Source: JABWBD01 sp040768665 (GTDB lineage Bacteria > Planctomycetota > Planctomycetia > Pirellulales > Thermoguttaceae). From it: 64,000 nucleotides of DNA. The first letter of the stretch is position 1, and each line of letters opens with the position of its first letter. This document shows positions 38,389-47,815 of this stretch, piece after piece. The stretch spans positions 177,012 to 241,011 of the forward strand of contig JAXGMN010000019.1 of the NCBI GenBank assembly GCA_040768665.1, given 5' to 3'. The notes below the pieces were generated by a model. The model worked only from the letters and a program-made list of their open reading frames with translations. It made no database searches and had not been told where the DNA came from. The position numbers and the translations under genes are program-made.

Positions 38389-39639
38389 TTACTTGGCCAG
38401 GGTGTTTGGTTTGTTCCACTTGATCTTCGCGACCCAGATGCGGTTGTTTGCTCCGTGGGGATTGTCGACCGGCATGACGTGGTTCGGGCCCCAGGTCTGC
38501 ATCCATTCGGCAGCGGTGACCCAGGTTTCTTGCGGGCTGACGTCGGTGACTCCGAAGTTGCCCAGCCTGGCGCCGCGTTCGGGGACGAGCACCCGCTCGG
38601 TGGATCGAACGACGCAGAGCCGCCGGGGATCGACCCGGGCCATGAACAGCGGAGCACGGTGGCGGAATACGTGGTCGTTTTCTGCGCCGCGGCGGGTGTA
38701 GACGAGAAAGAGCGCGTCGGTGTGGATGACCCAGTGCTGCTGGGTGTTGTAGCTTCCGAGTTCGGCGCCGTCGTCGAAGCTCCACTTCTTCGGTTCGTCG
38801 AAGTGCAGCCCATCGGGGCCGGAAGTGACGTAGCCGGTCTGGTCGTTTCGCAGCGTCAGGAAGAACCGGTCGCCGAATTTCGCCAAGGACGGCTCGCCGA
38901 GCCCGCGGGGGACGTCGATGGATAGCTCGCTGCCGTGCTCGACATAGGAGAGCGTGCGGCCGTCGAACCGGCAGCGGACCACCGTGGTTTTGGAGATCTT
39001 TTCCTCCGGCCGCTTGAAGTAGATCGGCAGGAGAATATCGCCACCGGGCAGGTCGTAGCGTTGGGTGCAGCCGGCGCCGGCGTTTTCGAAGCGGGGATCG
39101 TCGGGCATCTCGAGGGTCTTCCAGGGGAGCCACGTCTCGGCGGCCGGGTCGTACACGGCGTAGGCGGTATCGCGCTGGCGGACCGACATCACGCGATTGT
39201 CCTGATACCAGACGGTGTGGCCGGTACCGAGGAGTTTGCCGGTAGCAGCGTGCCAGCGGGGCCAGAAGTCGCAAACGGTCATCTCGATCCGGTCGTCGAT
39301 CTTGCGGCGGGCGAAGACCGGTTCGGGCTTCGGCTCGGTCCAGGTCTTGCCGAGATCGGCGGTCCAGAGCGTGTGGATGGGATAGAAGACGTCGGACCCG
39401 GTCAGGAGGAGCTTCTGCATGGTCATTACGACCAGTGGATTATCGGTTGCATTGCCCCGACCACCGGGTGGAATGGCTCCGGCGCGGGCGTGGACCCAGC
39501 AGGTCTCGCCGTCGAAGCCTTCGTGGGCTGATGAGAGTTCCACCTGGTAGTCGAGGGATCCGTCGGAGCCGGCCACGGTGGTCGGGCTGAGGGCGAAAAG
39601 GGAGAGGATTGCCTGGGCGGCGAGGGAACGAGCGGTCAT
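38389..39639 (-). CDS. Exported sialidase-like (BNR) beta-propeller protein
   Basis: 416 residues from ATG 39639, chosen because a GGGAG site precedes it and a signal peptide follows (LAAQAILSLFALSPTTVAG); the longer open frame upstream has no coding character. The mature part is a predicted propeller with Asp-box-like segments (WTADLGKTWTEPKPEPVF) and repeated W and D positions: MTVCDFWPRWHAATGKLLGT, LGEPSLAKFGDRFFLTLRND, HWVIHTDALFLVYTRRGAEN. Such planctomycete proteins are annotated as exo-alpha-sialidases, though the true sugar is usually unknown. The arginine triad of sialidases cannot be assigned with confidence. Confidence 0.75.
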   Translation of the reverse strand: MTARSLAAQAILSLFALSPTTVAGSDGSLDYQVELSSAHEGFDGETCWVHARAGAIPPGGRGNATDNPLVVMTMQKLLLTGSDVFYPIHTLWTADLGKTWTEPKPEPVFARRKIDDRIEMTVCDFWPRWHAATGKLLGTGHTVWYQDNRVMSVRQRDTAYAVYDPAAETWLPWKTLEMPDDPRFENAGAGCTQRYDLPGGDILLPIYFKRPEEKISKTTVVRCRFDGRTLSYVEHGSELSIDVPRGLGEPSLAKFGDRFFLTLRNDQTGYVTSGPDGLHFDEPKKWSFDDGAELGSYNTQQHWVIHTDALFLVYTRRGAENDHVFRHRAPLFMARVDPRRLCVVRSTERVLVPERGARLGNFGVTDVSPQETWVTAAEWMQTWGPNHVMPVDNPHGANNRIWVAKIKWNKPNTLAK

Positions 39640-39937
39640 GGCGAGGCTCCCGGGAGTTGGCGGCGCGTGGTGGGCGGTTGGTTCAGGGTCGATTATGGCA
39701 GCGGCGCTTGGGGATGGCAACCTTGAAGGGAATTGGCGGTGCGGACCTTCTTTTTTTGTGCGGAACGGAGGCGGGCAACGCAGAGGAGGAAAGAATGCAG
39801 AGAAGAGGCTTTGGCGATGTAATCGTGTGCAGCGGTGTCCGGACATTGGTGCAAAGGGGTCCGCTTGAGCGGGTGCGGGCGGCTTGATACAACAGGATGG
39901 GACTGCCCGACGAACACCATCATGTATGAGGATGACC

Positions 39938-41542
39938 ATGGCCGAGAGCTTGCGATGCGTGCGACCGGAAAGTGTGATCACCGGCTGGGATTTCAGCACC
40001 GGTGCCGTGAAGTGCCTTGCCTTCGACCTGGATGGAAAGGTGCTGGCCCAGGTGCGTTTTCCGACCGACCTGTGGTATGGCACTCCCGATGAAATGAGGC
40101 AGGCCGACGAGCCGCATCCGTCCGAGCTGAACCTGATGCAACTGGAAGGGCAGGCCCGCGCCAGCGTGCGGGCGATGGCGGCTCAGCTCCGCGAGATTGG
40201 GCGGCTGAAGGATTGGGTGACGGGGGGCATTTCCGCGACCCATCACACATCGGGCCGCATCGACCGGGACCGAAACCAGGTGCGGCGGGCGATCTGCTGG
40301 AATGACCACACGTTGGCCAAGTACCACAAGAAGGGGTTGAAGCGGCTGGGCGGCCAGCAGCGGGTCGAGGAGTTGATCGGCGGGCCATGGGCGATCCGCT
40401 ATGCACTCAGCCACCTGGTGAAGGACGAGAAGCATTTGCCACCCGACCAGTGGCAGCGGACACTGCGGCTCCTGCCGCACGGCGCGTTGGCGGCCGGGTA
40501 TCTGACGGGAAATTTCGACGTGGTGAGCGTGTCCGCGGCCGCTTCGACAGGGATTATGGACCTTCGCACCAAGACCTGGCGGCGCGAGATGCTCAACGCC
40601 GTCCAGTCGCCCAAGGGACACGGATCACCGGTGTACGAAGAGTTGGCCTGGCAACAGTTGCCAAGGATCGTCGACCACTGCGAACCTGTGGGGATGATGG
40701 CCGAGCACGTCGCGCTGGAGGCCGGAATCGATCCGACGGGCCGGCCGCTGATCTTTCCGACGTCGGACGATCAGCAGGCGGGGCTGGTCGGCGGCGGCGC
40801 GGTGGACGACGGTCAGGTGGCAGTGATTCTCGGCAACTCCGCGGTGATCAACTCGTCGTCGGACGAGTTGCCCAAGCGAGGGGCGCTGGACGTGATGCGG
40901 CTGAACTGGGGGCCCTATCTCTGGATGCGATGCTACAACAACGGGGCGCAATTCCTGGATCGGGTCGTCGGCCCCCGGCCCGATTGGCAGCGGCTGGAAC
41001 GCGAGGCGCGGGCGGTTCCGCCGGGTGCAGGCGGGACTGCGGTGCTGCCGTTTATCGCGCCGGAACCGTCCTTGGGAGTCGACGAAAAGACGGCCGGGCT
41101 GAAATGGTTCCGACCCGATGAGGATTCTCCGGGCAAGCAGTTTCGCGCCAGCCTCGAAGCTTTGGCCTACATGATGAAGCTTGGCGTGGAGGAGCACGAA
41201 AAGGCGGGGCAGAAGATCTCGCGGATCACCGTGTCCGGCGGCATCGCGAAGAGCGATCTGATGTGCGAGATCCTAGCGTCGGTGCTGGGCCAGCGACTGG
41301 AGCGGCTGGCGTCGGACGAAGGGCCGGCGCTGGGGGCCGCCGTGACTGCCCTGGCAGCGTATGAATCGCACCTCCGCCACCAGCGACGGATCCGGGCCAC
41401 CTTCGCGGTGGCCGATGCCGTGGGGATCCTGGTCCGATTTCGCGACCCGGTGGAACCGAATCCGCAGTGGTTCGAGCCGTATCGGAAAGGGATGGAGACG
41501 TTCCGCGAGCGGCTGGCGAAGTCGCAGAAGAAACGGAAGTGA
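39938..41542 (+). CDS. FGGY-family carbohydrate kinase (xylulokinase-like)
   Basis: A cytoplasmic sugar kinase of 534 residues from ATG 39938 (GAGGA five bases upstream; ATG 39926 and 39932 are alternatives). The N-terminal actin-like domain begins with the phosphate-1 motif GWDFSTGAVKCLAFDLDGKV; CWNDHT and LPHGALAAGYLTGNFDVVSVS follow, as in xylulokinases. The C-terminal domain carries the adenosine motif ISRITVSGGIAKSDLMCEIL and DEGPALGAAVTALAAY. The substrate is a ketopentose or related sugar, by family. It probably feeds sugars released by the secreted enzymes into central metabolism. Its stop lies ten bases from the convergent dehydrogenase stop. Confidence 0.88.
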   Translation: MAESLRCVRPESVITGWDFSTGAVKCLAFDLDGKVLAQVRFPTDLWYGTPDEMRQADEPHPSELNLMQLEGQARASVRAMAAQLREIGRLKDWVTGGISATHHTSGRIDRDRNQVRRAICWNDHTLAKYHKKGLKRLGGQQRVEELIGGPWAIRYALSHLVKDEKHLPPDQWQRTLRLLPHGALAAGYLTGNFDVVSVSAAASTGIMDLRTKTWRREMLNAVQSPKGHGSPVYEELAWQQLPRIVDHCEPVGMMAEHVALEAGIDPTGRPLIFPTSDDQQAGLVGGGAVDDGQVAVILGNSAVINSSSDELPKRGALDVMRLNWGPYLWMRCYNNGAQFLDRVVGPRPDWQRLEREARAVPPGAGGTAVLPFIAPEPSLGVDEKTAGLKWFRPDEDSPGKQFRASLEALAYMMKLGVEEHEKAGQKISRITVSGGIAKSDLMCEILASVLGQRLERLASDEGPALGAAVTALAAYESHLRHQRRIRATFAVADAVGILVRFRDPVEPNPQWFEPYRKGMETFRERLAKSQKKRK

Positions 41543-41552
41543 GGGGGAGCGG

Positions 41553-42506
41553 TTACGGGTTGACGACGTTCTGCGGGCTGCCTTTCAAGAAGGCGGCGAC
41601 ATTGTCGACGACCGTACCCATCAGCCTTTCGCGAGCGCTCCGGGTGGCCCAGGCGATGTGCGGGGTAACGAAGCAATTATCGAGATGCAGCAGCGGGTGA
41701 TCGGGCGGCGGTGGTTCGATAGCGAGCACGTCGAGTCCCGCGCCGGCAATCTTGCCGGCCCCCAGGGCTTCCGCAAGGACCTCCTCATCAATGAGCGGCC
41801 CACGGCTGGTGTTGATTAACCATGCCGTCGGCTTCATCAAGTTCAGCCGTGCGGCGTTGACCAGCCCGCGATTTTCCGCGGTGAGGGGGCAGTGGAGGCT
41901 GACCACATCGCTTTCGCGGAAGAGACTGTCCAGGTCAACAAGCCGGACTGATTCCGGCGGGTCCACGGCGGCAACATCGTGGGCCAGCACGCGCATGCCG
42001 AAAGCCGCGGCCAGTTCGGCGGTGGCACGGCCGATGCGGCCCAGGCCGACGATTCCCATGGTCAGCCCTTCGAGTTCCACCAGCGGATAGTCCCAGTAGC
42101 AGAAATCCTCGATCTCGGACCACCGGCCGCCGCGGACTGTCTCGGCGTGGTCGCGGACTCGCTGGGAGAGGTTCAGGACATGGGCGAACACCATCTGGGC
42201 GACCGAGCGGGTGCCATACGTCGGCACGTTGCTCACCGGGACGCCCCGCTCGCGAGCGGCTTCGACGTCGACGATATTGAACCCGGTGGCAAGGACGGCG
42301 ATGAAGCGAAGCTGCGGAAGGTGGCCGAGATGCTCGCGAGTGATGGGGGTCTTGTTGGTGAGGACGATTTCGGCATCGGCCGCGCGCTGGACCACGCCGT
42401 CCGGCGGCGTGCAGTCGTAAACGATCACCTGGCCTAGTTGCTCCAGGGGCGTCCAGTTGAGGTCACCGGGATTGAGCGTGTAGCCGTCGAGCACGACGAT
42501 CTTCAT
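41553..42506 (-). CDS. D-2-hydroxyacid dehydrogenase (hydroxypyruvate/glycerate dehydrogenase-like)
   Basis: A 317-residue NAD-dependent reductase. The Rossmann motif MGIVGLGRIGRATAEL is near residue 150; the catalytic Arg lies in LINTSRGPLIDEE, the Glu in the following ALGAGKIAGAGLDVL segment, and the His in CFVTPHIAWATRSARE. NVPTYGTRSVAQMVFAHVL is the conserved substrate-domain helix. It fits the hydroxypyruvate reductase group (hprA-like), which reduces 2-keto acids in glyoxylate or sugar-acid metabolism. ATG 42506 has AAAGGAT upstream. Its first 44 bases overlap the end of the PPC-domain gene in another frame. Confidence 0.9.
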   Translation of the reverse strand: MKIVVLDGYTLNPGDLNWTPLEQLGQVIVYDCTPPDGVVQRAADAEIVLTNKTPITREHLGHLPQLRFIAVLATGFNIVDVEAARERGVPVSNVPTYGTRSVAQMVFAHVLNLSQRVRDHAETVRGGRWSEIEDFCYWDYPLVELEGLTMGIVGLGRIGRATAELAAAFGMRVLAHDVAAVDPPESVRLVDLDSLFRESDVVSLHCPLTAENRGLVNAARLNLMKPTAWLINTSRGPLIDEEVLAEALGAGKIAGAGLDVLAIEPPPPDHPLLHLDNCFVTPHIAWATRSARERLMGTVVDNVAAFLKGSPQNVVNP

Positions 42507-44241
42507 GGTCCGTGATCCTTTCGGTTACTGTGAGGACCAATTCTTCGGTTGGCAGGAGGTGGCGGTAGAAGAACGCCCGCGTGACGCATTCCATCGGCTG
42601 CGCGCGACGGGTAACGTTTTGGCCGCTGATGGTCGCTGTCCCGAGGATCGAAGGCGCGTGGATCCCCAGCGAGGCGTCGCCGGGAGCGGTAAGGATTACC
42701 ACGGCCTTGCTTTCGCGCGCGGGAATGGTCGTGCCGGCGGCGGTGAAGCCTTCCGGCAGGTCCACGATGGAGAGTTCGATCGGCCCCTCGAAGGCGTCCC
42801 GGCGAACGGCCGTGACCCGAAGTTCCGTTGCGGCGCCTCGGCCGACGCACGGGTTGTCCGGAGTCACTCGCAACCGGAAATCGGGCCGCGGGGGAGAGAT
42901 GGAGAGCCGGTACGCATACGGTTCGCCTCCGTTGCCGCGTGCGTCGGCGACTTTCAGGATGTACTTTCCGGGAGTCTGGAAGGTGTGCATCAGACGCGAA
43001 TCGGCGTGGTGCATCAGGTGAGGCATCGACTCATCTTCGCAGTCGTTGTTTTGCGCGATGAAATCGCCGTCCGCGGTGAAAAGCGTAAGAACTGAATCCA
43101 ACGGCGAATCCAGCCGTCTGGCCCGGATTTCCAGGACGAGCTGCCGGCCGGCCTCGGCAAACAGCGCGTAGTGATCGACGTCGGATGGATCTTCAATCCG
43201 CCCGTTGACGGTGGCGGGCACGTCGATCATCTCCGGGCGGTCGAGGGTATCGTTCGGTTCGAGCTCCTGGACTTCGGCCAGAGGTCCGCGGGCGAACGGC
43301 AGAGTATTGCATGCGAGTGCTCCCTCTCCGGGCCGCACCCACTGGATGCTCGGGCAACCCGGAGCAGCGGGCAGGGTGACCGCCGTTTCGGAGAGATTGA
43401 TTCCGAACAAAGAAACACTCGCCTCGGACCGGCAGTTCTCGCCGAGCGGATAGATGTGGGTCAGGTAGGGCAGTTCACCGATCGACAGACGGTAGACAAA
43501 ATCCTCCCGACCGCGGAGCAGTGAATCGCGGATTTCCAGGAAATATTGTCCGCGCCGCCTGAACCGATAGATCAAGACTGGATCCGGATGAGACTGGGGG
43601 TTGTCGACGGAGGCGAGGCGTCGTCCAGATGCGTCGTAGAGCGACAGCACGGCCCGGCAGCAGCCAGGCACGCTGTCGGCCAGGCACGGATGCAATTGCT
43701 GGGCCTGCACTTGACAGACGATGGTTTGCCCGGCCCCGGCCTGGAAGCGATAGAAATCCCTGCCGGTAAGCTCGATCTGCCCGTTGACCACCAGGGGAAG
43801 GGTCCGCAGCGGCTGCGCGGCATTACGCGTAGAGTTCGGCTCTTGCTCCGTGAGCTCCGGTAGGCTGCTGACGACGAATCGCGCGCGACTGGAGGCGCCG
43901 GCAGGCGTGATCAGCCGCAGATCGCGCTGGCCGGGCGTGGCGTCGGGTGCGATGGTAACGGCGATGGTCGCCGTCGTGCCACGGTCCACACGGAGCACCT
44001 CTCCACGAACGCCATCGCCGGTGACCCGCACGCCGGCGGTCGCGTCGAGACCCTTTCCGCCGACGGTGACTTCGACGGTGCGGCCTGTCTGTCCTCCCGC
44101 GGGGAAGAGATAATCGATTCGAGGTGGCCGCTCTCGGTCACCCGCGGAGTCGGCAGAGGAAGCTGGGAGCGCGAAGGCGGCAGCGACAGCCAGGAGGAGG
44201 GATCGGAGCGTTTGGCTCGCGGGGAATCGGTCGGGCGTCAT
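42463..44241 (-). CDS. Secreted PPC (pre-peptidase C-terminal) domain protein, possibly truncated at C-terminus
   Basis: 592 residues from ATG 44241 (TTG 44244 is an alternative; AGGTGA upstream). Signal peptide with core LRSLLLAVAAAFALPASSA. An IPT/TIG-like domain (residues about 40-125: RIDYLFPAGGQTGRTVEVTV) is followed by two PPC domains, about 130-250 (TEQEPNSTRNAAQPLRTLPL) and 330-460 (QELEPNDTLDRPEMIDVPAT, TFQTPGKYILKVADA), and a CARDB-like region (ATELRVTAVRRDAFEGPIEL). There is no protease domain. Relatives of this architecture usually continue after the PTEELVL segment; here the last residues (ITDHEDRRARRLHAQSR) are in the overlap with the dehydrogenase gene, so a deletion may have removed the end. 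Confidence 0.75.
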   Translation of the reverse strand: MTPDRFPASQTLRSLLLAVAAAFALPASSADSAGDRERPPRIDYLFPAGGQTGRTVEVTVGGKGLDATAGVRVTGDGVRGEVLRVDRGTTATIAVTIAPDATPGQRDLRLITPAGASSRARFVVSSLPELTEQEPNSTRNAAQPLRTLPLVVNGQIELTGRDFYRFQAGAGQTIVCQVQAQQLHPCLADSVPGCCRAVLSLYDASGRRLASVDNPQSHPDPVLIYRFRRRGQYFLEIRDSLLRGREDFVYRLSIGELPYLTHIYPLGENCRSEASVSLFGINLSETAVTLPAAPGCPSIQWVRPGEGALACNTLPFARGPLAEVQELEPNDTLDRPEMIDVPATVNGRIEDPSDVDHYALFAEAGRQLVLEIRARRLDSPLDSVLTLFTADGDFIAQNNDCEDESMPHLMHHADSRLMHTFQTPGKYILKVADARGNGGEPYAYRLSISPPRPDFRLRVTPDNPCVGRGAATELRVTAVRRDAFEGPIELSIVDLPEGFTAAGTTIPARESKAVVILTAPGDASLGIHAPSILGTATISGQNVTRRAQPMECVTRAFFYRHLLPTEELVLTVTERITDHEDRRARRLHAQSR

Positions 44242-44244
44242 CAA

Positions 44245-44580
44245 GTCACCTGTTCTATCAACCGGCCGAAATAAAGGATACTATTTTACTTGGCCGAACG
44301 GCTACTGCAAGCCGACGGCCGCAGTGGTGCGCGACACGATTCGGGGCAGGCACAGGGAAAGGGGTGGGAATCTACCTGCGATGGAAGCCGTGCTTGTTGC
44401 TCGCCGCATACGCCGAACTGTGGCATTTACCGCGTCCGGACGGCATACTGGAAAGCTCGCCGCTGCCGGTTGAATCGACGGCCGTCCGGTCCGGCCCCGG
44501 GCCGGAGCGAGGAGGTGTGGATGTGCCGGCGAGCTCACGGTGGAAGAAATCGGCGCGGTTGCTTCAGGAGTATCGAGCCC
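44245..44580. other. Divergent intergenic region, 336 bases
   Basis: Lies between the minus-strand PPC gene and the plus-strand sulfatase fusion. The sulfatase frame is open across it but shows no signal or start, and the reverse frame is a shadow. It should hold promoters for both genes; no clear -10/-35 pair was recognised. Confidence 0.5.
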
Positions 44581-47500
44581 ATGACAAATGCCCGTTTTCG
44601 ATCGTTGATTCTGTTGCTGATGGTTTCGGCGGGTGTGCTGGCTGCATCTGTCGCCGGAGCTGACGAAGCTTACCCGAAGAGCCCGCCCGGTGTTGTCATC
44701 GACCACATTCCGGCAAGGGACGGCCAATACGTGGGGTCGCCCAGCATCGCCGTTCTGCCCGAGGGTCGGTACGTCGCCTCGCACGATATCTTCGGCCCGA
44801 AGAGCACATTCAGCCGGACCCGCGTATTCGAGTCGGCCGATGGCGGGCAAACCTGGCGGCAGATCAGCGAGATCGACGGCGCCTTTTGGTCGACCCTGTT
44901 TGTCCAACGGGGCGGCCTTTACCTCATCGGGACCACCGAACGTTACGGCGACACGGTGATCCGGCGATCGACCGACGGCGGGCGGACCTGGACCGCACCG
45001 GCCGACGCTCGGACCGGCCTGTTGCAGAGCGGCGGCGGCTACCACTGCGCTCCGCAGCCGGTGCTGGTGCACAAAGGACGAATCTGGCGCGCGATGGAGG
45101 ACAACCGCGGAGGCAAAGGCTGGGCCAAACACTTCCGGGCGATCATGCTTTCCGCTCCGCTGGACGCCGATCTGCTCGACGCGACGAATTGGACGATCTC
45201 CAATGCCCTGCCGAGCGACCTGAAATGGCTCGACGGCAAGTTCAACGGTTGGCTGGAAGGCAACGCCGTGGCGGCGCCCGACGGGCATGTGGTCAACGTG
45301 CTGCGTGTCGACGTGCCCGGTGGTTACGGCAAAGCCGCCATCGTCGACGTCTCGGAGGACGGCAAGACCGCCTCGTTCGATCCGTCCACGGGATTCATCG
45401 ACATGCCCGGCGGCAGCACCAAGTTTACCATCCGTTTCGATCCGGTTTCGAAGTACTACTGGTCGCTGTCCAACTCTGTTCCCGAGCGGCACGTCGACCA
45501 GGGCCGTGCGCCCGGCGCGATCCGCAACACACTCGCGCTCGTCCGATCCAGCGACCTGCGCCGGTGGGAGGTTCGCGCCGTCGTCGCCTACCACCACGAC
45601 GTGAAGCACCACGGATTTCAGTACCCCGACTGGCAGTTTGCCGGCGAGGATATCGTCGCCGTCGCGCGCACCGCCTACGACGACGGCCTCGGCGGCGCCC
45701 ACAACTTCCATGACGCCAATTATCTCACCTTCCATCGCATTCGCGATTTCCGCGGCGCGCGCGGGACCGAGCTGCCGCCGCTCCCTCCACCGGAGACGAT
45801 TACCGCGGAGTGTGACGATTTCCGTGCCACGGCGATCAATGTCCGGATCGCCACTCTCGCGGAAAACGGCGCCGCGTACGGCAATCGGAAATACGTATGG
45901 AAAAACGTGCCGGCGCGCTTCGCCGGCTGGCACTATACGCAGACCGACGGCGGCGTGACCGCTACGATCGAGGTCCTCGCCAAACGCGACGCCACGTTGT
46001 TCATGGCCACGGCGCCGAAACATATCGACGTCGGGCAGCAAGGCTGGTCGCTCGTCCCCGAATCGACCTTCTATTACACCGACGGGGCCAAGACGGAGTT
46101 GAACGTCTATTCCCGGCCGGTAAAGAAGGGGCAGACGATCACGATCCCCCAGGGCGGATGGACCGGCGGCCTCTTGCTCATTCCCGCGGACGGCCAACCG
46201 ACCCCCGAGACATCGAAAGCGGCCGCAGTCCCGACGGCGCGGCCGAACGTGCTGTTCATCGCCGTCGACGACCTGCGCGTCGAGCTCGGCTGCTACGGCG
46301 ATACGCTAGCCAAGTCGCCGAACATCGACCGTCTCGCCGCGCGGGGGATTCGCTTCACGCGAGCCTATTGCCAGCAGTCGCTCTGCAACCCTTCACGGGC
46401 TTCGATCCTGACGGGGTTGCGGCCGGACACGCTCGGCGTCTGGGATCTGCTAACCCATTTCCGCGTGCGACATCCGGATATTGTCACCCTTCCGCAACTG
46501 TTCAAGCAACACGGCTACCACACCCGGGACATCGGCAAGATCTTTCACAACTACCGCCAGGACGACTTCAAGGGCGACCCGGCCTCGTGGTCCGTGCCCG
46601 CGACGCTCCACTATGGTTCTCATTACGTTGACGACAAGGTCCAGGTCGACGGCGACGCGCCGCCGAATCTGGCCACATTGGAGAAGACGGAGTGTCGCGA
46701 CGTGCCCGACGAAGCCTATCTCGACGGACGCGTGGCCGCAGAGGCGATGAAGGCGCTGCGGGAAGTCAAAGATCGGCCCTTCTTCCTGGCGGTCGGGTTT
46801 TGGAAACCTCACCTGCCTTTCAATGCACCGAAGAAATACTGGGACCTCTACGACCGCTCGGAAGTCGAGCTGCCGCCCAACCCCGAGCGGCCCAAAGATG
46901 TCCCCGAGATTGCGCTGCAGGACTACAAAATCGACAGCAAGGAACACCTCACCGACGACGACGTCCGACAGTTGCGACACGGGCACTATGCGGCAATCAG
47001 CTACCTCGACGCGCAGGTCGGCAAAGTGCTCGACGAGCTCGACCGCCTGGGTCTGCGCGACAAGACCATCGTCGTGTTCTGGTCGGATCATGGACTGCAC
47101 CTGGGAGAGCACGGGCTGTGGAGCAAGACGACGTGCTTTGAACTCGATGCGCACGTACCGCTGATCATCGCCACACCCGATCATCGTGGCGGCCAACACA
47201 CCGATGCCTTGGTCGAACTGCTCGACCTGTACCCGACCCTGGCGGATTTGTGCGGCTTGCCGGCCCCTGGCGGCCTGGAAGGCGTCAGTCTGCGACCGGT
47301 GCTGGGGGACGTGACGGCATCGGTGAAGTCCGCCGCGTTCAGTCAACATCCGCGGCCGCCGTATTGCCGGCGCGCGGACCCGCAAGTGATGGGATACTCG
47401 ATCCGCACCGACCGCTATCGCTACAACGAATGGTTGGATTTCAAGACAGGCCGGAGTGTGGCGAGGGAACTCTACGATCACGCCAGCGACCCGCGGGAAA

Positions 47501-47604
47501 CGGTGAACCTGGCCGGCCGTGACGAAAGCGCGGAGATCATCCGCCGCCTGGCGTCGCAGTTGGATACGACTTTGCATCGCGTCGTCCCCACTCCCCAGCC
47601 TTGA
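44581..47604 (+). CDS. Fusion of a sialidase-like (BNR) domain with an iduronate-2-sulfatase-like sulfatase
   Basis: 1007 residues from ATG 44581 (AGGAG ten bases ahead); signal peptide LILLLMVSAGVLAASVAGAD. Residues about 30-420 are a BNR propeller (SRTRVFESADGGQTWRQI, RSTDGGRTWTAP). A beta-sandwich spacer spans about 425-545. From about 554 comes an S1-type sulfatase: NVLFIAVDDLRVELGCYGD with metal-binding Asp pair, Cys 602 in CNPSRASILTGLRPD (the formylglycine site), FFLAVGFWKPHLPFNAPKKY and the second metal site VFWSDHGLHLGEHGLW. CNPSR with DTLGVWDLLTHFR is typical of the planctomycete iduronate-2-sulfatase (S1_7-like) group. Formylglycine maturation and export are expected; no FGE gene is in the window. 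Both domains probably act on one sulfated glycan. Confidence 0.88.
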   Translation: MTNARFRSLILLLMVSAGVLAASVAGADEAYPKSPPGVVIDHIPARDGQYVGSPSIAVLPEGRYVASHDIFGPKSTFSRTRVFESADGGQTWRQISEIDGAFWSTLFVQRGGLYLIGTTERYGDTVIRRSTDGGRTWTAPADARTGLLQSGGGYHCAPQPVLVHKGRIWRAMEDNRGGKGWAKHFRAIMLSAPLDADLLDATNWTISNALPSDLKWLDGKFNGWLEGNAVAAPDGHVVNVLRVDVPGGYGKAAIVDVSEDGKTASFDPSTGFIDMPGGSTKFTIRFDPVSKYYWSLSNSVPERHVDQGRAPGAIRNTLALVRSSDLRRWEVRAVVAYHHDVKHHGFQYPDWQFAGEDIVAVARTAYDDGLGGAHNFHDANYLTFHRIRDFRGARGTELPPLPPPETITAECDDFRATAINVRIATLAENGAAYGNRKYVWKNVPARFAGWHYTQTDGGVTATIEVLAKRDATLFMATAPKHIDVGQQGWSLVPESTFYYTDGAKTELNVYSRPVKKGQTITIPQGGWTGGLLLIPADGQPTPETSKAAAVPTARPNVLFIAVDDLRVELGCYGDTLAKSPNIDRLAARGIRFTRAYCQQSLCNPSRASILTGLRPDTLGVWDLLTHFRVRHPDIVTLPQLFKQHGYHTRDIGKIFHNYRQDDFKGDPASWSVPATLHYGSHYVDDKVQVDGDAPPNLATLEKTECRDVPDEAYLDGRVAAEAMKALREVKDRPFFLAVGFWKPHLPFNAPKKYWDLYDRSEVELPPNPERPKDVPEIALQDYKIDSKEHLTDDDVRQLRHGHYAAISYLDAQVGKVLDELDRLGLRDKTIVVFWSDHGLHLGEHGLWSKTTCFELDAHVPLIIATPDHRGGQHTDALVELLDLYPTLADLCGLPAPGGLEGVSLRPVLGDVTASVKSAAFSQHPRPPYCRRADPQVMGYSIRTDRYRYNEWLDFKTGRSVARELYDHASDPRETVNLAGRDESAEIIRRLASQLDTTLHRVVPTPQP

Positions 47605-47652
47605 CCGCGGGCGGCCGTTGCCCTTTTGCTTTCTCGAAGGAGAACCCTTCCA

Positions 47653-47815
47653 TGACGTGCTTCAATCGTTGCTTGCTGGAACGACTGACGAGAATCGTCC
47701 ATCTGCTGGTCCTCGTTGCGGCGATTTTGGGCAATGTCTGGCCCGCTCGGGCGGCAGACGAGAGAGGAGTACGAGGAGTGCCATTACGCCTATTTCGGCG
47801 TGACCGGCGGGAAAG
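47653..47815 (+). pseudogene. Truncated secreted-protein gene fused to a group II intron RT fragment
   Basis: ATG 47653, preceded by GAAGGAGAA, starts a convincing signal peptide (VHLLVLVAAILGNVWPARA). About eight codons later the sequence changes. Bases 47780-47808 are identical, over 29 bases, to the 3' RT region of the intron at 16230-16258 and in another frame encode HYAYFGVTGG. The end of the next, convergent gene follows at once. The exported protein is lost; the junction looks like a deletion that left a scrap of a second intron. Confidence 0.7.

Noticed and set aside
44302..46197. Minus-strand ORF of 631 residues opposite the sulfatase fusion
   Set aside because: Covers a signal peptide and BNR motifs on the plus strand; no domain of its own.
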